Source: an uncultured bacterium (GTDB taxonomy: Bacteria; Actinomycetota; Coriobacteriia; Coriobacteriales; Coriobacteriaceae). From it: DNA of 38,881 bases. The stretch covers positions 1 through 38,881 of the forward strand of contig CAJMRD010000005.1 of assembly GCA_905215725.1 (NCBI GenBank), written 5' to 3'. Shown one piece after another: positions 33,405 to 38,881 of this stretch (position 1 is the first letter of the stretch; every line of letters begins with the position of its first letter). Under the pieces are notes generated by a model. That model searched no databases, was not told the origin of the DNA, and saw only the letters and a list, made by a program, of their open reading frames with translations. Position numbers and translations under genes: made by a program.

Positions 33405-34379
33405 ATGGCAATCAAGAAGCTGATCCTTGATCTGGATATGGGTGTGGACGATGCGATGGCGCTGGCCTATGTCATCGCGAGCCCCGAGGTGGAGCTCGTG
33501 GGCATCACCACGTGCTTTGGCAACGTGCGCGTCGAGCAATCGGCGCACAATTGCCTGGCGGTGCTCGATCTGCTGGGTCGCCCCGAGGTTCCGGTGTACC
33601 TGGGTGCCGACCGTCCTCTGCAGGCGACTGAGCCCTATACGCCGCCGGCGTCCACCGCGCTCATTCACGGCAAGAACGGCATCGGCGGCGCGAGTGTGCC
33701 CGCGTCGCCCTACGAGCCGGTGGGGGCGACCTCGGCCGACGGCAACGCTGCGGTCGATTATCTGATCGATGCCGCGCGCACTTATGGTCCCGATCTGGTC
33801 TACGTAGCGACTGGCCCGCTCTCCAACCTGGCGCTCGCCCTGGAGCGCGATGCGGCGGCGATGATGTCCATCGGCCGCGTGGTCGTGATGGGCGGCGCCC
33901 TTACCGTGCCCGGCAACGTGAGCGCGGGCGCCGAGGCCAATATGGCGAGCGACCCCGAGGCAGCCGACGCGGTGCTGCGTTCAGGTCGCAAGCTCACCAT
34001 GGTGGGTCTGGACGTGACGCATCGCGTGGTGCTCACACGCCGCGACGTTGCCGGCTGGACGGGCTCGGGCACTATGGCTGGCTGCGCATTTGCGAGCATG
34101 GTCGAGCACTACATTGGTTCGTACGAGATGAACGCGCCCTACCTGGGCGGCTGCGCGCTGCACGATCCGCTGGCGGTTGCCGTGGCGATCGACCCCACGC
34201 TCGTAGGTGCGCTCGCCTGCAACTTGCGTGTTGACTTGCTGGGCGAGTATCGCGGCCGCACCATCTGCGATGAGCGCCGCCTGTCCAATCCGGACAAGAG
34301 CGCGCTTGTGGCACTGACCGTGGATGCTCCGCGCTTCCTTTCCGAGTTCAAGGCACGCATGGCCCGCGTCTTGGGCTAA
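33405..34379 (+). CDS. Inosine-uridine preferring nucleoside hydrolase
   Basis: Ca2+-dependent N-ribohydrolase of the IunH/Rih family, 324 residues, splitting ribonucleosides into base plus ribose. The N-terminal DxDxxxDD metal signature is DLDMGVDD (Asp9, Asp11, Asp15, Asp16). AEANMASDPEAAD fits the conserved sugar-binding block (normally A-E-F-N-x-x-x-D-P-E-A). HDP with His253/Asp254 matches the catalytic/metal site near the C-terminus. The usual T-D-P-G after the first Asp is L-D-M-G here, a small deviation. AGCGGAG lies before the ATG. It probably forms an operon with ribokinase, giving nucleoside salvage. Base preference cannot be told from sequence. Confidence 0.9.
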   Translation: MAIKKLILDLDMGVDDAMALAYVIASPEVELVGITTCFGNVRVEQSAHNCLAVLDLLGRPEVPVYLGADRPLQATEPYTPPASTALIHGKNGIGGASVPASPYEPVGATSADGNAAVDYLIDAARTYGPDLVYVATGPLSNLALALERDAAAMMSIGRVVVMGGALTVPGNVSAGAEANMASDPEAADAVLRSGRKLTMVGLDVTHRVVLTRRDVAGWTGSGTMAGCAFASMVEHYIGSYEMNAPYLGGCALHDPLAVAVAIDPTLVGALACNLRVDLLGEYRGRTICDERRLSNPDKSALVALTVDAPRFLSEFKARMARVLG

Positions 34380-34390
34380 GTTGTCTTTTT

Positions 34391-34456
34391 GGGACGGGGC
34401 TTTTTGACTGGTATGATTGGTGCGACCAATCGAACCAGCTAAAAGAGCCCCGTCCC
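34391..34456. other. Long multi-part hairpin between nucleoside hydrolase and luxS
   Basis: GGGACGGGGCT (34391-34401) pairs with AGCCCCGTCCC (34446-34456), then TTTT with AAAA, then ACTGGT with ACCAG, and GATTGGT with ACCAATC around a GCG loop. The arms together give about 25 paired positions over 66 bp. It can end the nucleoside operon, but it also sits only 25 bp before the luxS start codon, so it may affect both. Confidence 0.7.
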
Positions 34457-34481
34457 AATTTGACTATCGAGAGGATCTGCC

Positions 34482-34970
34482 ATGGAGCGCATCGCCAGCT
34501 TTTCCGTTGACCATCTGTTGCTTGAGCCCGGCGTGTATGTGAGCCGCATCGACCGCGATCCGGCGACCGGGGCCGCCGTCACCACCTTTGACCTGCGCCT
34601 GACCACGCCCAACAAGGAGCCGGTCATGAACACGGCCGAGTGCCACACCATCGAGCACCTGGGCGCGACGTTCCTTCGCAATCATGCCGAGTGGTCGGGC
34701 CGCATTGTCTACTTTGGCCCCATGGGCTGCCGCACGGGCTTTTACCTGGTTGTGTTTGGCGAGGTGACGAGCGAGGAGATCCTGCCGCTCGTGCGTGAGC
34801 TGTTCGAGTTTGTCGCCGGCTTTGAGGGCGATGTCCCCGGTGCCGCTCCCGAGGAGTGCGGTAACTACCTGGACCAGAACCTCCCCATGGCCAACTGGCT
34901 TGCGCGCCGCTACCTCGACCGCGACCTGGCCGATATCGACGAGAAGCACCTGCACTATCAGCAGGCGTAA
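34482..34970 (+). CDS. luxS: S-ribosylhomocysteine lyase (AI-2 synthase)
   Basis: Cytoplasmic metalloenzyme of the activated methyl cycle, 162 residues, converting S-ribosylhomocysteine to homocysteine and DPD, the precursor of autoinducer-2. The metal-binding HTIEH is at 55-59 and the third ligand is Cys126 in EECGNY. The conserved GPMGCRTGFYL block is at 79-89 with the catalytic Cys83. Length and all family blocks are complete. GAGAGG at 34470-34475 precedes the ATG. It is flanked by hairpins on both sides and is probably transcribed alone. The upstream nucleoside genes release ribose but are not part of the LuxS pathway. Confidence 0.96.
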   Translation: MERIASFSVDHLLLEPGVYVSRIDRDPATGAAVTTFDLRLTTPNKEPVMNTAECHTIEHLGATFLRNHAEWSGRIVYFGPMGCRTGFYLVVFGEVTSEEILPLVRELFEFVAGFEGDVPGAAPEECGNYLDQNLPMANWLARRYLDRDLADIDEKHLHYQQA

Positions 34971-34979
34971 GGGCTTTAT

Positions 34980-35010
34980 CGCCCAAAACGCGCGCATTGG
35001 GCGCCTTTTT
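34980..35010 (+). terminator. Intrinsic terminator of luxS
   Basis: CGCCCAA (34980-34986) and TTGGGCG (34997-35003) form a 7-bp stem followed by CCTTTTT, starting 9 bp after the luxS stop. Confidence 0.75.
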
Positions 35011-35031
35011 GCTGAGTGGTCGGGACGAGTG

Positions 35032-35095
35032 TTTAAAATCGCTTATGTTTGTTCTAGAATGTTCATACTGTCACATAAACGAACAGGAGCGAACA
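35032..35095 (+). promoter_or_regulatory. Promoter and symmetric four-half-site operator of the DUF4867 gene
   Basis: A -35-like TTTAAA (35032-35037) and TAGAAT (35055-35060) are 17 bp apart. Around and after the -10 are TGTTC at 35050-35054 and 35060-35064, and inverse GAACA at 35081-35085 and 35091-35095. Both pairs have a 10-bp period and are arranged with exact mirror symmetry about 35072.5. The half-site recalls DeoR-family sugar repressors. The rightmost half-site overlaps the start codon. Confidence 0.6.
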
Positions 35096-35739
35096 TGCAT
35101 ATCTACTCTGTCAACGATCCCGAGTTCAAGTCCTATGGCAACGTTTGGGATAACGTTCCGTCCGAGCTTACGTCGCCCGTGCTCGAGGCGCTCTCTGCCA
35201 CGCCCATTCCCGAGGGCAGCAAGTACGTTGCGAGTGCGCCGGAGCTCGAGGACGTCAAGGATGCCGACAAGCTTGGCTTTCTCATGTTTGGTGGCCGTCC
35301 CTTCCAGCTCGGCTGGTGCAACGGCCACAATACACGACTCAACTGCCTGGAGTATCACCGCGCGAGCGAATTCAACTTGGGCGCTCGCGACTTTATCCTG
35401 CTCGTGGCGCATCGCTGGGAGATCGAGGACGGCAAGCTCGACACCGCGTGCGTCAAGGCGTTTCGCGTGCCGGCGGGTACGGTCGTCGAAGTCTTCAACA
35501 CCACGCTCCACTACACGCCGTGCATGGTCGACGACGGTGGCTTCCAGGTGATGGTGGCGCTGCCCGCCGGCACCAACGGCCCGCGCCCCGAGGCTGCGGC
35601 CGACATGCCCACGGCCGGCGACAGCTACTGCTACTGGAAGGCCGACAAGTGGGTTCTCTGCCATGCTGACAGCCCCAAGGCTGCCGAGGGCGGCTACGTA
35701 GGCCTCATCGGCAAGAACCTCGACATCACCGTGGACTAG
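35095..35739 (+). CDS. DUF4867 family protein (cupin-like)
   Basis: Cytoplasmic protein of 214 residues matching DUF4867 in length and pattern. The middle part reads like a cupin-type barrel: CLEYHRASEFNLG, then AFRVPAGTVVEVFNTTLHYTPC, where His and Glu residues could bind a metal. DUF4867 genes are often found with sugar isomerase or kinase genes, so a carbohydrate-related role is possible. Here, however, it stands alone between luxS and a sensor kinase. The ATG at 35095 was chosen because AGGAG (35085-35089) is 5 bp upstream; an open frame continues further upstream but without a start signal. A strong operator covers the promoter and start. Confidence 0.72.
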   Translation: MHIYSVNDPEFKSYGNVWDNVPSELTSPVLEALSATPIPEGSKYVASAPELEDVKDADKLGFLMFGGRPFQLGWCNGHNTRLNCLEYHRASEFNLGARDFILLVAHRWEIEDGKLDTACVKAFRVPAGTVVEVFNTTLHYTPCMVDDGGFQVMVALPAGTNGPRPEAAADMPTAGDSYCYWKADKWVLCHADSPKAAEGGYVGLIGKNLDITVD

Positions 35740-35744
35740 CGCAT

Positions 35745-35795
35745 CGCCCCAAACCACCACAAAGGTGCCTGTCTCCTTTGCGGTGGTTTGGGGCG
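35745..35795. terminator. Large hairpin after the DUF4867 gene
   Basis: CGCCCCAAACCACC and its inverse, continued by CAAAGG/CCTTTG, give a 21-bp stem with one mismatch (arms 35745-35765 and 35775-35795). The loop carries TGCCTGTCT. There is no T-run after it, so it may be a repeat-type hairpin as much as a terminator. Confidence 0.55.
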
Positions 35796-35908
35796 GGCGG
35801 ATATCGGGAAGTGCCAGACGGGGGAGGCTGCCGGGCGCCTTGCCGTCTGCGGATTTTGGGACATGCGGCCCGCTTTTTCGACCCATCTGTCGGTACACTT
35901 AAAGCACT

Positions 35909-37792
35909 ATGGGTACCCGCGAGCGACATATCGGCCACGCGGCCGCCCGATCCGCTCCCGTGGCGGATCCCAGGGGCGGCAGGCTCTTCGCCATGCCGCG
36001 ATTCCTTGTTGGCATAACACATCAGGTGTACCGCCACCGCGTCTTTGCTATCGCCGGTGTCATCACCGCGCTGTTCCTCATGCTTTTGGCGGTCTTGCCG
36101 TCGCTGTTCGCCTTCGACCCCAAACTTTCTAACGCCGTGCCCGCCCATAGCGAGGTGTCCGAAGAGGTCGTGGATGCGCTCGTCCATTCGAGCTCTCTCC
36201 CGCTGCTTGTCGCCGCAATAGTATTTTCAATTTGGGGCGTATCGGTCTATCTGCGCTGTTTGGACTATGTGTTGCGCCGCCGCCTTGTTGCCATCGCCAC
36301 CATCTGCACCCTGTGGATGATCGAAGTCATTCTCAAGTACAAGTCGTTCACGCCGTTCTATGCCACCGTGCTGTGGTACCTGTACTACGTGCCCATGACG
36401 CTCATTCCGCTGCTCTACCAGTTGTGTGGCCTGCGCCTTGCGGGCCTGGAGCAACACCGCCTGGGTCGCCGCTACTGCGTTGCGCTGTGGATTGTGGCCA
36501 TCCTGCTTATCGGATTTGTGCTCACCAACGATTTTCACCAGCAGGTCTTCCGCTTTGACCGTACAAGCGACACCTGGAGCAACGATTACACGTACGGCTG
36601 GGGTTATTTCGCTGTCTTAGTGTGGACGGCCTTTAACTTCGTGGCCTTTTTTATCCTGGTGGGCCGGTCCTCGTCCTTTCGCATCCAGCGTTTCTCGGGC
36701 ACGGCGGCGCTCGTACTGCTGGGTGGCGCATTCTTTGCCATCTCGTATGCGTTGCGCGTGCCCTGGGCATGGAGGCTCAACTTCTCGCTCGTCTATTGCG
36801 TCCTGTGCGTGGTGGCGATGGAAATCTGTCTCGATTGTGGTGTCATTCCGTCGTATCACGACATCGCCGGCATTTTCGACACCTTGCCGCTCGACCTCAA
36901 AGTTCTAACGCGCGACCTGCAGGAGGTCTATGCCACGCCGGTGTCAAAGCCAATGCCGGTAGGCGTGCGCGAGGAGTTGCGGACCCAGGAGCACGGCCAC
37001 GCCCATGCCTTTGCCGTGGCGTCCGATCCCGATGTGATGTACCGTGCCTTTCCACTGCTGGGCGGATCGGCCCTGCTTGCCCAAGACGTGTCGGAGCTCA
37101 ACGAGCTTAACCGTGAGCTGGCACATCGTCGCATGGAGCTGCAGCGTCAAAACGAGCTGCTCGCCGCCGACTACGACCTTAAGACGCATTTGGCAGATCA
37201 AGAGGCCGAGACCTTGCTGGTCCAAGACGTGGACCAGGCGATTGCCCGCGCGCTCGAAGGGATGTACGACCTGCTGAGCTCGCTGCCGCCGTTGACCGAC
37301 GAGGCGTCTTCGCACGAGCGTTACCGCATGCTGCAGCGCGCAAAGACGCTCGTCGCCTATTGCAAGCGCAAGGGGTCGCTCACGTTGGCACAGCATGGGG
37401 AGAGCGGTTTTGATCGCGACCGCATTCAGCTCATTGCCAACGAGCTCGCAAGCGACCTGCGCACCATCGATATCGATTGCGCCTCGATTATCGCCATACG
37501 GCGCCCGATGCACGCCAGTACGGTAAGCGCCCTGTACGACTGCGTGTATGACTTTGCGTTTTTTGCCTACACCACCGACCATCCGGCGCTTATGTATCAC
37601 TTGGGCGACCATGACCGATGCAGTGTCGAGCTGCGCGCCACGCTTTTTTCCAACGATGATGCAGATCTTTCGCAGACGCCCGCTGCGCAAGAGCTCGAAA
37701 GCGCTCTGCAAGGGCGCAACGTGGCATACCGCCTTGAGGGCGAGCCCGGCCAGCTGCGCATGATCGTCTTGATGCCGAGGGCGGGTGAGTGA
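35909..37792 (+). CDS. Seven-transmembrane histidine kinase-like protein lacking the phospho-acceptor His
   Basis: Membrane protein of 627 residues. About eight hydrophobic segments (residues 44-310) match the 7TM sensor N-terminal region of some histidine kinases (LWYLYYVPMTLIPLLYQLCG). A coiled coil (about 393-435) leads into a dimerisation-like helix in which the usual IARELHDG reads IARALEGM, so the His position is Glu450. The ATPase-like domain (about 500-620) has no recognisable N- or G-box. It therefore looks like a pseudokinase. The second kinase gene starts 2 bp after its stop, so they are co-expressed and may form a heteromer. The start at ATG 35909 has no ribosome binding site, but TACACT lies 9 bp upstream (possible leaderless mRNA); ATG 35993 is the alternative. 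Confidence 0.75.
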   Translation: MGTRERHIGHAAARSAPVADPRGGRLFAMPRFLVGITHQVYRHRVFAIAGVITALFLMLLAVLPSLFAFDPKLSNAVPAHSEVSEEVVDALVHSSSLPLLVAAIVFSIWGVSVYLRCLDYVLRRRLVAIATICTLWMIEVILKYKSFTPFYATVLWYLYYVPMTLIPLLYQLCGLRLAGLEQHRLGRRYCVALWIVAILLIGFVLTNDFHQQVFRFDRTSDTWSNDYTYGWGYFAVLVWTAFNFVAFFILVGRSSSFRIQRFSGTAALVLLGGAFFAISYALRVPWAWRLNFSLVYCVLCVVAMEICLDCGVIPSYHDIAGIFDTLPLDLKVLTRDLQEVYATPVSKPMPVGVREELRTQEHGHAHAFAVASDPDVMYRAFPLLGGSALLAQDVSELNELNRELAHRRMELQRQNELLAADYDLKTHLADQEAETLLVQDVDQAIARALEGMYDLLSSLPPLTDEASSHERYRMLQRAKTLVAYCKRKGSLTLAQHGESGFDRDRIQLIANELASDLRTIDIDCASIIAIRRPMHASTVSALYDCVYDFAFFAYTTDHPALMYHLGDHDRCSVELRATLFSNDDADLSQTPAAQELESALQGRNVAYRLEGEPGQLRMIVLMPRAGE

Positions 37793-37794
37793 CG

Positions 37795-38881
37795 ATGCAG
37801 ATTTCGCTCATCCTTCCCCAAATCGTTGCGCTCGATGTTGTCTTTGCCCTGGCTGCGTGTCTGCAGACGATCCACGTCCCGCTCATTTCATCGCGCCGCT
37901 CGTCCTATAACCGTAAGGTGATTTGTGCCTACGAGGCGAGCCTTGTGCTTCACCTAGTTATTTCGGCGCTCATCTTGTTCGCGTCGTCTGGCTCATATCT
38001 GGTGGCGCCGCTTGACGTTTGTGCCAGGGCAATGGGCGGAGCGTTGTGGCTCAATGCCGCGATCTTTGCCTATGGCGTGGTGCTTATGGTGCACTATCGT
38101 CGCCCCGTCATGCTGGTCGAGCTGCTGCTTGTTGTCGCCGTTACACCGCCGGTGGTGCTTGCCATGGGCTCGGCGTGGACCGTTGTCCTTATCGCAGAGG
38201 GAGCGTTCTTCCTGTTCCGTTCCATCGCGGCGCTCTTGATGGACGTCCGTAACCGCCAGGAGGATATCACCGCATTCTCGACGATTGAAACCATCAACGT
38301 GATTCCCGTGGGCATCCTGTATCTAGACCCGAGGGGCCGTCCGCTGCTCATGAACCGCTGCATGCGTAAAAACCTGGTTGAGCTTCATATGCCAACCGAT
38401 CTACGCGACATGAGCGGCACATGGAACGACCTGCGCAAACTTAGCATGCAAATGCCCGAAAGCAGCAGGAACCGTGTGCGGATTAATCTGGACCGCTTTG
38501 GTGAGGCGCGGGCGGTGGTCGAGGTCTCTCCCGCCGAGATTCGCCTATTTGTGTGCGATCGTGTTATGGTTTCGGGCCGTTCGTTCGAGCGCATTATCGG
38601 TCTTGATGTGACAGAGTACGCGCATGCTCATGACCGCTTGGCGCAAGCCAACCACCTGCTTGAGCTTGCGGGCCAAGAGCTCCAAGCCCAGATCGAAGAA
38701 GTCAAAAAGGTCGCCGACAATGCTGCCTACCTGCGCATGCGCGCCCGCGTGCACGATGTAATCGGTCAGCGCCTGTCCATCCTCCATCGCTATCTGGAGG
38801 AGGGTCGCCTTGACGACGAGTCGCTCGAGCAGATCGATCCGCTGCTGCGCTCAATCTCCGACGACTTGCGCAGCGGCGGCG
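37795..38881 (+). CDS. Membrane sensor histidine kinase, partial (3' end outside window)
   Basis: The first 362 residues are visible; the frame is open to the window edge. Four or five membrane helices (about 5-150) are followed by a PAS-like domain (about 165-270; VIPVGILYLDPRGRPLLMN). A coiled coil (about 280-310) leads to the phospho-acceptor helix RMRARVHDVIGQRLSIL with His320 and the downstream helix. The motif places it in the HisKA_3/NarX-like class. The ATPase domain should lie beyond 38881. It begins 2 bp after the pseudokinase gene, with no ribosome binding site of its own, suggesting translational coupling. A response regulator probably follows outside the window. Confidence 0.82.
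   Translation, partial: MQISLILPQIVALDVVFALAACLQTIHVPLISSRRSSYNRKVICAYEASLVLHLVISALILFASSGSYLVAPLDVCARAMGGALWLNAAIFAYGVVLMVHYRRPVMLVELLLVVAVTPPVVLAMGSAWTVVLIAEGAFFLFRSIAALLMDVRNRQEDITAFSTIETINVIPVGILYLDPRGRPLLMNRCMRKNLVELHMPTDLRDMSGTWNDLRKLSMQMPESSRNRVRINLDRFGEARAVVEVSPAEIRLFVCDRVMVSGRSFERIIGLDVTEYAHAHDRLAQANHLLELAGQELQAQIEEVKKVADNAAYLRMRARVHDVIGQRLSILHRYLEEGRLDDESLEQIDPLLRSISDDLRSGG

Noticed and set aside
35993..36003. Alternative start of the pseudokinase at ATG 35993
   Set aside because: It removes 28 residues before the first helix and has only a weak AGG upstream. The start at 35909 has a promoter-like TACACT at a distance suited to a leaderless start. The choice remains open but the longer form was kept.

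Overview
This window is high-GC bacterial chromosome. Gene content points to a Coriobacteriia gut actinobacterium, most likely Collinsella or a close relative. The indications are a group 4 (Ech-type) [NiFe] hydrogenase, a giant LPXTG adhesin built of pilin-type isopeptide domains, LuxS, DUF362 and DUF4867 proteins, an NRMT-like member of the SLC11/NRAMP family, and abundant palindromic intergenic repeats. The genus call is inference from content; there is no rRNA or other marker gene here.

Layout. 1-1640: the 3' end of a membrane hydrogenase operon (tail of one subunit, catalytic large subunit, two-cluster ferredoxin subunit) closed by a perfect hairpin. 1640-8934: a 2098-residue cell-wall-anchored VWA adhesin with ten isopeptide-type repeats. 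It lies between two direct copies of a 154-bp palindromic element and has a dense cluster of TGAGAC/GTCTCA motifs upstream. 8935-14231: a NarL-type two-component system divergent from a three-gene ABC-2 exporter. 14232-18147: a MacB/FtsX-type ABC cassette bracketed by a second family of palindromic repeats built on GGGGACA. 18148-21353: a DUF362 ferredoxin, a membrane-anchored alpha/beta hydrolase and an HlyIII-family protein.

21462-29897 holds envelope and metal-handling genes: a CNNM/CorC protein, an unusual stand-alone protein resembling the cyanophycin synthetase N-domain, a YtxH/PRC-barrel pair, a NodB-fold protein that has lost its metal-binding histidines, and a two-gene operon. In that operon a PRC/MgtE_N/CBS membrane protein is followed by an NRAMP homologue with an NRMT-like (Mg2+-type) substrate site. 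30009-38881: an OatA-like acyltransferase, ribokinase plus nucleoside hydrolase (ribonucleoside salvage), luxS, a DUF4867 gene under a strikingly symmetric operator, and two adjacent sensor kinases. The first kinase lacks the phospho-acceptor histidine; the second keeps it and runs off the window.

The points most worth a second look are the Mg2+ locus (MgtE-like regulator, NRMT, structured leader with an overlapping 10-codon ORF), the repeat-framed adhesin, the stand-alone CphA-N-like protein, the NodB pseudoenzyme, the kinase/pseudokinase pair and the operators at 20502-20562 and 35050-35095. No tRNA, rRNA, CRISPR array, transposase or prophage gene was found.
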